Shown here one piece after another: positions 54,230-64,000 of a DNA stretch of 64,000 nt; the first letter of the stretch is position 1, and the number at the start of each line of letters is the position of its first letter. The notes below the pieces were generated by a model that saw only the letters and a program-made list of their open reading frames with translations, was not told where the DNA came from and made no database searches. Source of the DNA: Filosporella fistucella (lineage: Eukaryota > Ascomycota > Leotiomycetes > Helotiales); NCBI GenBank assembly GCA_030077755.1, contig JAQJZZ010000014.1:3224001-3288000 (forward strand), given 5' to 3'. Both the position numbers and the translations under genes were made by a program.

Positions 54230-55213
54230 GGCAAATCATATCCATTGTGTGGTGAATACATCAACAGTTGAGTCATTAGGGTGAAGTCGTCGGTTTTAGC
54301 ATATTTGCGGCGTTGGGAGCAATTTTCAAGCTTGGTAACAACGGATATGCTCATGCTTCTTTCTGCTTGGGTTACCATATGATTGGAGACAGCGTCTGAT
54401 GTTCCGATTGAATCACATTGGTATTGTGCATTTGTGATTCAAAGAGGAAGCTAGAGATGTAGACAGCATCGTAAATATGAAGTGATAACTTCAGTGCAAT
54501 TATAACTCCGTGACTGCAAGTGATAATACAGTGATAACATAAGACAGGTCAAACCAACGCTCTTTTGTGATGGACAGATCGATTGTGGGCATGCGAGATC
54601 AATGCAGCAGCAAAGACGAACGAGATTCGAAGGAAGTATTGTACAATGCTGGCAAGAAGGCTTTTGAGTACTATCTCCACAACTCTTATCATGAGGAACA
54701 TTGAATTGCCTGCGAAGGTGTGGCTTCGTAGGCCATTTGGACAATTTCGCAAATTGTATGTCTTTCGAGACTAGATACCTTAGTTGGATAGTCACATTGA
54801 ACCATGAGAATGTACAATAACTAGGATTGAGACAAGTGAAAGATGTGACTTGGACTAATAATTTAGGGTGATATTGGTGAGCAGTTTGTAGGGGGATCAA
54901 TGGAATGGGGATAAAACTTTAGTACTTAGTTTGATTAGATTTGAAATGTTTGAAGATACTTGGAATGAGATATAAAAGCTGAGGTCAATGGATCCCCAAT
55001 TTTACACATATTCATCGTAAAATAGGTCTGCGGTTGACCCTATGTGTCTAGCTGCAGTGCATCGTTACCCGGGTGTCTCATCGCAACGAAGAATATCATT
55101 GTACATCTCCGAGGTTGTGACTCCAATACTCTTACTCTTGACGCCAAAAACTCCTATACCTCCAGCATATTTATACCCAATTCATTTCAGTCATGATGTT
55201 GTGGTGATGTAGA
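54230..55213. other. convergent intergenic region
   Basis: 3' flanks of the proline-rich gene and the CRIPT-like gene. A 149-codon minus frame at 54451-54900 and a plus frame overlapping it show no domain. Confidence 0.45.
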
Positions 55214-55679
55214 TCATTTGAGGGTGAACTTTTGCCCAGCGATGACGGGCGCTGCAGCTGTCGACTTCGAATTTGCCTTGCCACATATAGCACAAGCTGC
55301 CTTCGTATTAGCTCGGCTGTCATCGTTCTGCGTCATGTCTCTCACCATTTGCTTTGTAGGCACATTTGTGGCAATAGGCTCGACCTTGGTCAACCTTTGT
55401 CTTGCAGGTTATGCAAGAGCTCGAGTACGTAGCATACGGATTTCTAGCTGCTTTTGACAACAATTTGCTCTATATACGATTAGAGATCACGTCGGTAAAT
55501 GCAGATTCGTGACTTGCCTTGCCTATGCCATTATTTCCCAGAGTAGCGGAAGTCTTTGTCTTATCGCCACTCTTTGAGGAACCTGCTGGCGATCCATAAT
55601 ACATGTCATTTTTCTTTTTGACATTTGGGGTCGCAAGTGTAGTTGATTTAGAATTCTTGGTGCATTTTGCGCAGACCAT
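55214..55679 (-). CDS. CRIPT-like zinc-ribbon protein
   Basis: Start ATG at 55679 (MVCAKCTKNSKSTTLATP). My exons are 55679-55514, 55447-55346 and 55296-55214 (introns 66 and 49 nt), giving 116 residues. The second intron is clear (donor GTGAGA, acceptor AAGGCAG). The first has a weak GT donor (GTCACG, 55513); a stronger-looking GC donor (GCAAGT, 55517) would put the next exon out of frame. The product has the CRIPT layout: an opening CxxC, then 'RNPYATYSSSCITCKTKVDQG', 'AYCHKCAYK' and 'ACAICGKANSKST'. CRIPT homologues are small cysteine-rich proteins that bind zinc and take part in U12-type/minor-spliceosome or splicing-related complexes in other eukaryotes; that role here is inference. The first junction is the least certain part. 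Confidence 0.82.
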
Positions 55680-56147
55680 TTTGACTGATGTTGATGTTGA
55701 AGTTAAATGTCCTGGGAAGGCTGGAACAGTGAGGCTGAAGTAGCCGCCAAGAGACCAGGGTCGGCGCCTACGGAGACGCTGCCCTGGGGAATTTGGGTCA
55801 GGCAACTGAGGAAAGCCTACAAAGTCAATCTCGATCTGTCAATGGCCTGTCACCTTCCTCCAATTCGATCATCGCACACTTTCTATTCGCCGGTACTTTT
55901 ATTGTGGTTGTGCTGCCTCACCTGAGTTGTCTTGGAAGTTTCGTACACCTCGTACTTCCAATCCTACAAAGAGGCTGTGCAGGATTGAACCCAAGAAGCT
56001 TACATCTCCGACCTCACGAACTTATTCTTCACGACGCAACGATCAATACAAGAAAGCACCACAATCGCTCACCATAGCTGAGCTTTGGATGTCTGCGGAG
56101 GAGTTTGCGCTGTCCTGACTGCGACAATTACCTAGCTGTTCTCCAGC
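55680..56147. promoter_or_regulatory. divergent promoter region
   Basis: 468 bp between the CRIPT-like start (minus) and the P4-ATPase start (plus). Short plus frames here (55707-56118) overlap each other and have no coding character. Both promoters must lie inside. Confidence 0.5.
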
Positions 56148-59100
56148 ATGGCTGGTCAGCCCCCCTCGAACCACAGGAACGATCTCCTCCTCGATCTGAA
56201 CGATGAACAACCGATCTATAATGATGGACAAAGGCCGCCCATGAATGACGATGACCTACTGCGCGCATATAATGCCGACCATGATGAATCAAATCCGCGT
56301 CCCTCAGTTTCCTACGATGATTTCGTCGGCGCAGGCGAGGGTTCACATCCATCAAGACAAGTACCTAGTGGATCCGGAAATGCTTCAGGAGCCGGACCAT
56401 ATACTTCGGCTACCTCGAATAGAACGTACAGTCAAACGTCGGGCTTAGGAAACTATCAGCGCTACGCAGATGATCTAGATGACTATCCGGAGGATGGGCA
56501 ATCTTATTATCATCAAGGCGGAGCGATTCCGGGAGATGGAGCTGGGATGCAGATGGGCTCGAAACCTCGAAATAGAAACAGCGTGCTCAGTATGGGTGGT
56601 GGATTGATGGGCAAGGCGAAAAGCATGTTAGGAATGGCTCCGGAATATTCGGAAATGGACCTACCATTAACAGAACCTGGAAGAGCACGAGTAGATTCGA
56701 CAGGACCAGATACCCCAAAACAACCCGGGAAGAAGTTTGATGTAGGGAAATTCAAATTCGGGTTTGGAAGAGGCAAGCCGGATCCTTCAACATTAGGTCC
56801 AAGAATAATACACCTCAACAATCCTCCTGCGAACAGCGCGAACAAATATGTGGACAATCATATTTCTACAGCGAAATACAATGTCGCAACCTTTCTACCC
56901 AAATTTCTCTTCGAACAATTCTCAAAATTTGCAAATATTTTTTTCTTGTTTACTGCAGCGCTGCAACAGATACCCAATATTTCACCCACGAATCGATACA
57001 CCACAATCGGACCCTTGATTTTGGTATTGCTAGTTTCTGCTGGCAAAGAATTGATTGAAGATTACAAGAGAAAGACATCCGATAAATCGCTGAATAATTC
57101 GAAAGCGCGGGTTTTGAAGGGATCTACATTTCAGGAGACAAGATGGGTGAACGTTGCAGTGGGAGATATTATTCGTGTGGAATCCGAAGAACCATTTCCT
57201 GCGGATATCGTTCTGCTTGCAAGCTCTGAGCCAGAAGGACTCTGTTATATCGAGACGGCCAATCTGGACGGAGAAACCAATCTTAAGATCAAGCAAGCCA
57301 TTCCTGAGACCTGCGTAATGGTGAGCTCAAGTGATCTGAGTAGATTTGGAGGAAAGTTGCGTTCGGAACAGCCAAACAGCAGCCTGTATACATACGAAGC
57401 CACGATGACTATAGCGGCAGGAGGCGGAGAGAAGGAGCTTCCTCTTCAGCCTGACCAACTTCTTCTCAGAGGTGCCACACTCCGAAACACCCCATGGATT
57501 CACGGCGTCGTTGTCTTCACAGGTCATGAAACGAAGCTTATGCGAAATGCTACAGCTACTCCAATCAAGAGAACTGCAGTCGAAAGACAACTCAACATGC
57601 TCGTTTTGATGTTGGTTGGAATTCTTGTAGCACTCAGCGTCATCAGTTCTATTGGTGATTTGATTGTCAGAATTTATCATGGAAAAGAGCTCAGATATCT
57701 TGGCTATGAGGTCTCAACCACAGCATTGAAGAAAGTTCAGCAGTTCTGGTCCGACATTTTCACATACTGGGTGCTTTACTCGGCGTTGGTTCCAATTTCG
57801 CTCTTCGTGACAATTGAAATAGTCAAGTACTGGCATGCAATTCTCATCAATGACGACTTGGACATGTATTACGATAAAATGGACACTCCTGCAGTCTGCA
57901 GGACATCGAGTTTGGTTGAGGAATTGGGCATGGTCGAATACATATTTTCTGATAAAACGGGAACGCTGACTTGTAATCAAATGGAGTTCAAGCAGTGCTC
58001 GATTGGCGGAATCCAGTATGCAGAGGAAGTTCCAGAAGATCGCCGAGCAACCTTCCAGGATGGCATTGAGATTGGTATTCACGATTTCAAACGATTAAAG
58101 GAAAATCTTGCAAGTCACGAGTCAAGCCAAGCTATCCATCACTTTTTATCATTGCTAGCTACATGCCATACCGTGATTCCGGAACGGAACGACGAAAAGG
58201 GAGGCAAGATCAAATATCAAGCTGCATCGCCAGACGAGGGAGCCCTAGTGGAGGGAGCTGTACTGATGGGTTACCAATTTACAGCACGCAAGCCTAGATC
58301 GGTCCAAGTGACAGTGGCCGGACAAGAATTCGAGTACGAGCTCCTGGCCGTTTGCGAATTCAATTCAACCAGAAAGCGTATGTCTGCTATCTTCCGTTGT
58401 CCAGATGGAAAAATAAGATGTTACTGCAAAGGTGCAGATACTGTCATTCTCGAAAGGCTAAGCCCGGATAATCCTCATGTTGAGGTCACTCTACAACATT
58501 TGGAAGAATATGCATCCGAAGGACTACGAACATTGTGCCTTGCTATGCGTGAAATTCCAGAAAATGAGTTTCAAGAATGGTGGAGAGTTTTCGATAAAGC
58601 GCAAACAACGGTCAGTGGAAATCGCGCCGATGAGCTTGACAAGGCAGCCGAAATTCTAGAGCATGATTTTTATCTCCTTGGAGCAACGGCTATCGAAGAC
58701 AGACTTCAGGATGGTGTTCCAGAAACTATCCATACCCTCCAAGAAGCAGGTATCAAGGTCTGGGTCTTGACCGGAGATCGGCAAGAAACTGCAATCAACA
58801 TTGGTATGAGCTGCAAGCTGATTAGCGAAGACATGACTCTTCTTATTGTAAACGAGGAAAGTGCAGCAATGACACGAGATAACATCCAGAAGAAACTGGA
58901 CGCTATTCGCACACAAGGTGATGGGACTATTGCAATGGATACTCTCGCTCTTGTTATCGACGGCAAGTCTTTGACTTACGCACTGGAGAAAGACCTTGAG
59001 AAGAACTTTTTAGATCTAGCGGTGATGTGCAAGGCTGTAATCTGCTGTCGTGTTTCGCCTCTACAGAAAGCCTTGGTCGTCAAGCTAGTGAAGCGCCACC

Positions 59101-60346
59101 TCAAAGCTATTCTCTTAGCTATTGGCGACGGGGCTAATGATGTTTCTATGATTCAAGCCGCCCATATTGGTGTCGGTATTAGTGGTATGGAGGGTCTACA
59201 AGCAGCACGAAGCGCAGACGTGGCCATTGGACAATTCAGATACTTGCGAAAGTTGCTGCTCGTTCATGGTGCCTGGAGTTACCAGCGAGTCAGCAAAGTT
59301 ATTCTTTACTCTTTCTACAAGAACATCACTTTATATATGACACAATTTTGGGTGAGTTGAACGATGACAGGTAGATAATTGTCAGCTAACATTAACAGTA
59401 CTCGTTTCAAAATGCCTTCTCTGGAGAAGTTATCTACGAATCATGGACTCTATCTTTCTACAATGTCTTCTTCACCGTCTTACCCCCACTTGCCATGGGT
59501 ATCTTCGATCAGTTCATCTCGGCTCGCCTACTAGATAGATATCCACAACTTTACCAGATTGGTCAAAAAAATACCTTCTTTAAGATGCATTCCTTCTTCT
59601 CCTGGGTTGCTAATGGTTTCTACCATTCTCTGATCTTGTACATTGCGTCGGAAGGGATCTGGTGGCTTGATTTGCCCCAAGGTGACGGCAAAACTGCCGG
59701 TCATTGGGTTTGGGGCACTGCTCTTTATACCGCGGTCCTCGCCACTGTGCTAGGAAAAGCTGGACTCGTCACAAATATCTGGACAAAATATCACGTCATT
59801 GCCATCCCTGGTAGCATGATCATCTGGATGGGGTTCATTGCGGTTTATGCAACTGTTGCGCCGAAGCTTGGGTTCTCTGAGGAATACGAAGGTGTCATTC
59901 CAAGGTTGTTTACAAGTCCTGTATTCTGGCTACAAGGACTTGTCTTGCCAATTCTCTGCCTGTCAAGAGACTTTGCATGGAAATAGTAAGAACTCCTATT
60001 GTTATGTGAAAAGACAAATTACTAACCATGTCCGAAGTGCGAAACGCATGTACTACCCACAATCGTATCATCATATCCAAGAGATTCAAAAATACAACAT
60101 CCAAGATTACAGACCTAGGTATGTCGTCACTATCATCCTTTTGTTCCTATACTAACTGTGCATAGAATGGAGCAATTCCAGAAAGCTATTCGAAAAGTGC
60201 GACAAGTACAACGCATGCGCAAACAGCGCGGCTATGCTTTCTCGCAAGCTGACGAATCACAAACGCGTGTATTACAAGCTTACGATACTACACGAGAACG
60301 AGGACGATATGGTGAAATGGCAAGTTCAAGGCCGAGAGGTACATGA
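56148..60346 (+). CDS. phospholipid-transporting P4-ATPase, Drs2-like
   Basis: Exons 56148-59351, 59399-59985, 60038-60118 and 60166-60346 (introns 47, 52 and 47 nt, branches such as GCTAACATT and ACTAACC) give 1350 residues, typical for Drs2. The N-terminus (1-230) is acidic and disordered. Membrane segments begin near 255 ('VATFLPKFLFEQFSKFANIFF'-type, with the P4-specific 'NKYVDNHISTAKYN' before it). The actuator motif 'YIETANLDGETNLK' carries the DGET loop. The phosphorylation site 'YIFSDKTGTLTCNQMEFK' has Asp602. 'GDGANDVSMIQAAHIGVGISG' is the hinge motif. After the splices come 'FSGEVIYESWTLSFYNVFF' and 'YAKRMYYPQSYHHIQEIQKY', the regulatory C-terminal tail, then 'KVRQVQRMRKQRGYAFSQ'. 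These flippases move aminophospholipids to the cytosolic leaflet in the trans-Golgi and drive vesicle formation. Confidence 0.97.
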
Positions 60347-62205
60347 GGGATTGTATGAAAGTTTGGGTATTCTATTGTACTTTTTTCAAGTCGTTTTTAT
60401 GGTGGACAGAAACTTTTAAGGAGAAATTATACATACCAAAAGGTATGAATGCAAATGGATTGCAAAGGACGGGTGTTCAGGACTGCCGTTTGGTGCTATG
60501 ATATGACATTGGGATGAAAAGCCAACCAATGCTAATGCGATGATACTCCTCTGAACTCACGATTTACCTCCTACATGTGCTGTATAACACTTGAGCGAGC
60601 AATAGATGTGATAGCCGCAGCTCTCTAGTCAAGAGCATAAGGTGGGGGAAACAATGGGGGACCTACTTGGTACGAGAGGCAGTATCTCTCGCCTGTGGCA
60701 TTGGGCCTTGTATGCCAAGAAAGTTGTGAGGGATTTGCTCACTGTCATCGAATTTCAGACTACCTGCCAACAAACTCGGTCCATGCAACATAAGCTGTGC
60801 TGGAAGGATCGCTAGCTATGAACAAAAAAAAATAGAACGCAGGCAGGAATCTGAGATACCATAGCCTGAGCTCGAATTCGAATGGGATAAAATATGAGAG
60901 GAAATCCGCAAGAGATAGAAATCCAAGAACTTCGAGAAGTGGCAATGGGGAGCGAAATTCTCAGTCATAAAAATCAGAGACTCAGACAGCCCCCTGCTGA
61001 ATGTGAATGACTTGGAGAAACTACTGGTGTGTTCTTTTATTGCCAAGATCGAACTGCAGGCGCTCATGTTCATGTCATTGATTAGAACAATCATTCGTCC
61101 TGTTATCCCTCTCACTTTGTCAGTCCACATCTGACCTTACAACTTCTAACGAAATGCTCTAGGAGGCGCTGATTGAGCCATGACGTATTCATCATTTGGG
61201 CTCATGTATGAGCCTCAAAACAAAATTGCATACCCACTGAGTTTCTCCTCCTCAGCCGGTTACCACCAGTCAGACTCCGGAAACCGCAAGTTGGACACTT
61301 CAATTCCCCCTTTTTGATTATGGACATTGCACTCAATTAAATCCCATTTCCACTACATCCAAGTGTCTGCTTGCATCAGTTACCCAGCATGGATTGCCTA
61401 TTGTGGACATCACGTGCGAGGTCACGGACTTGTTTCAATCAAAGACTCTGTGACAGGTTCTGTGAAGATCCCCTGTCAACCAGCTCAGAAACATTCGTGG
61501 GACATTATTTGCCCATCTAGCCTCTCCCACTCGTCAGAAATGTCTGTGGTGAGCCACTCTGCTACAGTCCCAACTCAGACTTTGGCTTGTCACAGCATTG
61601 CCACCGCCAGCCAAATAGAAACATTCAAGGATGATGCTCACAACTGAACACTCGCTTGTGATGCCAAGAAGAGAATCATTGTCTCTCAAAACTCACTATT
61701 TATACCAAGAGATGTTGCACATTGTTTGCGACAGCTTTGGGACTTTCTTGGCGATAGCCAAGCCATTGGCAGGGTATCATGGCAACGCTCAATACTGTTT
61801 ATCTTACTGTATGCATATTTCTTGAACACAGCTAAGCTTCTCGCCTCCTCAGGGCGATCTTGGCTGTTGCGCGAGCGCGTAAACCCACTTGTTCCAGTCC
61901 CTTGCTGCTCAAGATTTTCGGAGGAGGAGGAAAGAAGTCCTATAGCAGCCAGCTAAATCTCGATTCAGGTGTTAATTTTAGGATCCGCAGATGGGGGAGG
62001 CGAATCAAGGGTTCTTGGACTCTTGTCGTGCAGTAGGATAAAGACTACTGCACTCCCCAACTTCTCCATTTTCTCTTCTCCAGCGGGGCTCATTTTAATT
62101 TTCAGATACCCAATCATTACAGAAGCAAGCCTTCTTTCAGTATCTCCTATTCATTCATTGTATTTTCTATCAGATTATTTCCATCTTTTCAAACTTACCG
62201 CAAAT
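60347..62205. other. long intergenic region, no gene recognised
   Basis: About 1.9 kb between the P4-ATPase stop and the repeat-precursor start. Frames of 60-106 codons (near 60760, 61327, 61726) lack domains. The last few hundred bases must hold the precursor promoter and leader. Confidence 0.45.
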
Positions 62206-63050
62206 ATGAAGTACCCAAGCCCATACGTCGCGCTGTTTGCAGCCACCGCCGTCCTTGCCGTCCCTTTGAACATCAACATGGGTGCTTATTCTCCTGCCTT
62301 GGTAGTCGGTGATGGTGCTATTGGATTCAAGGGAGCAGAATCAGTCAACCAGATCATGAATACTCTTCAGGGTGCTGCCGCAAGTATGTTATATCTGATG
62401 TCAACTGCATCAAAAGCCTCATACTAATCTATCTAGGTAACGCAGCGGCGAACGGCGCCGCAAATGCTGCTCCCGCTGCTGCGCCAGCTGCAGGCAACCC
62501 ATCGAACATTGCCCCAGCCGGAAATGCACCAGCTGCAGAGTCTGTTGCAGCTCTAAGTCTCCCAGAAGGAATGGGCAAGAGCGTTATCGCTCGCGAGGAC
62601 TTGACAAAGAGGCTCTCTGCAGAGGAATTTGCTGCTATCGAGGCAGAGATTGCTGCTGAGGATGCTGAGAAGCGCGACCTGAGCGCCTCAGAGTTCGCCG
62701 CCATCGAAGCAGAAATTGCAGCAGAGGATGCTGAGAAGCGTGACCTCAGCGCCGCCGAGTTTGCTGCTATTGAAGCTGAGATTGCTGCACAAGATGCTGA
62801 GAAGCGAGATCTTTCAGCAGAAGACTTGGCAGAGATTCAAGAGGATATTGAGGAGGAAGACGCGGTAAAGAAACGTGATCTTGCTGGATTCAATGCTGCG
62901 CTAAACTTTGCGACAGGCGCGTTAAAGACTGGACCCGAAGTACAGCTTGGAACTGGGGAGGGTGGATCAGGAGTTGGTATCACACAGAAGGCTGGAGGAA
63001 CACCATCAGCGCCGGCGAGAAACGCTACGAGGATTATTGGGAAGCTGTAA
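62206..63050 (+). CDS. secreted Kex2-type repeat peptide precursor (KEP-like)
   Basis: Exons 62206-62383 and 62437-63050 join across a 53-nt intron (donor GTATGT, branch ATACTAAT, acceptor ATCTAG) for 263 residues. Residues 1-18 are a signal peptide (MKYPSPYVALFAATAVLA). 'VPLNINMGAYSPALVVGDG' is shared with the gene at 49101-49869. After an Ala/Pro-rich spacer, four units at residues 119-206 each end in Lys-Arg. Units 2 and 3 share 'EFAAIEAEIAA' and are 22 residues; unit 1 is 21; unit 4 is diverged, 23 residues, and ends Lys-Lys-Arg. They are acidic and predicted amphipathic-helical. A last peptide (207-263) begins DLAGFNAALNFATGAL and contains 'QLGTGEGGSGVGIT'. The layout is that of fungal Kex2-processed repeat proteins, from which Golgi Kex2 would cut several short peptides. 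No repeat contains Tyr, so a cyclic ustiloxin-type product is unlikely. The role of the peptides is unknown. Confidence 0.9.
62613..62876 (+). repeat. four in-frame coding repeats, 63-69 bp
   Basis: Units are 62613-62675 (63 bp), 62676-62741 (66), 62742-62807 (66) and 62808-62876 (69). Units 1 to 3 are very similar in protein sequence; unit 4 keeps only the opening DLSAE and the dibasic end. Lengths divisible by three keep frame, so copy number could change by unequal exchange without breaking the gene. Confidence 0.93.
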
Positions 63051-64000
63051 ATGGATATCTAGGGAGACAAACGGGCCATGGGGGAATCATATAGGTGTTA
63101 ATAGACGTCTCAATCGAGTTCATATATATTTATTCATCCAGCTCAGTTTGCAGTCTCTAGGATTTATCTTGGTGCTATTTACATGAACCAACTCTCAGTA
63201 ACCTACCAAGTTTCAATTCCCATTGCTCTGCATACGAAAGTATGGCAATGAACGCAGAGTGATAATACATACGATTTCCTGCCACTGACTCGGGAAGCTT
63301 TCTGTTTGGTGGTCTATGATACACAATTCAATAACATGGTAAATTAAGTTACCTTTTGACTTTGAGAAGGGTGCGGCCCGGTGAGCGTTTGATGGGCTCA
63401 TTGACTAGCAATTTCCCGCAGCCGCAGGGAAAAGGAAGGAATTTCAGTCAACATAACTCTTCCTACCCTGCAGATTGTAAAAGTAGTCTTCCGATAAGTA
63501 CCTTTCTCGTCAGTCTCATCACGTGTGGGTATCACATTCTCATCACTGGTGCTTTCATCAATCCTCAGGAAGTGGAAGATTTCCCAAAAACCACCAACTC
63601 CTGAGCATCTTTTCCTTAGCCACACCACAATACCCTCTCAACTCAAAATAAATTTACGAGATCCTCGCAAGCACGTGCTTTCCTTCAACATTCAGCCAAG
63701 CTCGCTTCCTACTTGAGGCCCCTCATCCCCGTCTCAGCCGGCATAAACCCTCTGAAACTTCCACAGGAGTCAGCCTCCAAACAAAGCTTAAAACATCTCA
63801 CCCAATCTGTCCCCCAGACGCAAAACTTCAGTATCTCCAGACTCAAGACATTCTCCATACTTCCAAGACTGGGCTTCACTACTTGGCTGTCTGAGAGAAG
63901 ATGGAGAGAATGGAGAGGGAAGCGGTGAAAACCCAGGTATACGTACGTGGGCTTGGAGAAACTTGGCTGGTACCATGTACGGATACGAGAGAAATCGGAG
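63051..64000. other. 3' flank and window end, no gene recognised
   Basis: Short frames (63356-63604, 63713-63928 and their antisense) have no domain and no consistent splice partners. A gene could begin beyond the window edge. Confidence 0.4.

Noticed and set aside
55970..56010. tRNA gene (GGTTCAATCC-like T-arm on the minus strand)
   Set aside because: No matching D-arm, anticodon stem or acceptor stem could be placed around it.
62613..62876. Ustiloxin/dikaritin-type RiPP precursor
   Set aside because: The repeated cores contain no Tyr or other aromatic residue apart from one Phe, and no UstYa-type oxidase, tyrosinase or peptidase gene lies nearby. A plain Kex2-processed repeat precursor fits better.
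62613..62876. Alpha-factor-like mating pheromone precursor
   Set aside because: Alpha-type pheromones have short Trp/Pro-rich cores; these units are long, acidic and lack Trp and Pro.

Overview
The window looks like nuclear DNA of a filamentous ascomycete. Genes are interrupted by short spliceosomal introns, mostly 45-60 nt, with GT...AG ends and CTAAC/CTGAC-like branch sites. The gene content is fungal: an Rds3/PHF5-type splicing factor, CCT-theta, a Drs2-type flippase, a GtaA-type glutaminase, GPI-anchored secreted proteins and Kex2-type peptide precursors. My best guess is Leotiomycetes (Helotiales-like); this is inference from gene flavour, not from any search. There is no bacterial-type operon, CRISPR array, rRNA or convincing tRNA. 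All exon structures were built by reading donor, branch and acceptor sites and checking phase by hand.

Layout. 1-9 kb: a membrane acyltransferase, a zincin-like gene that carries in-frame stops and looks decayed, and an F-box protein. 9-16.5 kb: a ferric reductase, a small GPI-anchored secreted protein, a PQ-loop-like membrane protein with a frame problem, and two unknown genes. 16.5-21 kb: an AT-rich patch, a stub of an Hsp70-like gene and a large C2H2 zinc-finger protein fused to a decayed kinase domain. 21.6-27.8 kb: a secreted GPI-anchored S41-type peptidase and an alcohol-acetyltransferase-like enzyme. 29.6-40 kb is a dense housekeeping block: RMD1-like, HMG-box, CCT8, epoxide hydrolase, pinin-like and Rds3/PHF5. 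40-46 kb: an unknown conserved-looking ORF and a 12-exon secreted glutaminase. 46-49 kb is gene-poor, with a small cysteine-rich ORF. 49-63 kb: two related secreted Kex2-type precursors in opposite orientation, enclosing a prolyl 4-hydroxylase, an unknown proline-rich protein, a CRIPT homologue and a Drs2-like P4-ATPase.

The most unusual element is the secreted precursor at 62206-63050. It has a signal peptide and four consecutive ~22-residue units, each ending in Lys-Arg, followed by a C-terminal peptide. That peptide is almost the same as one in the second precursor at 49101-49869. This is the architecture of Kex2-processed repeat proteins. Other points of interest are the decayed zinc-finger/kinase fusion, the zincin gene whose HExxH motif is split by an intron and whose frame continues past a TGA, and three stop-free introns of a length divisible by three that a plain ORF reading would wrongly translate.
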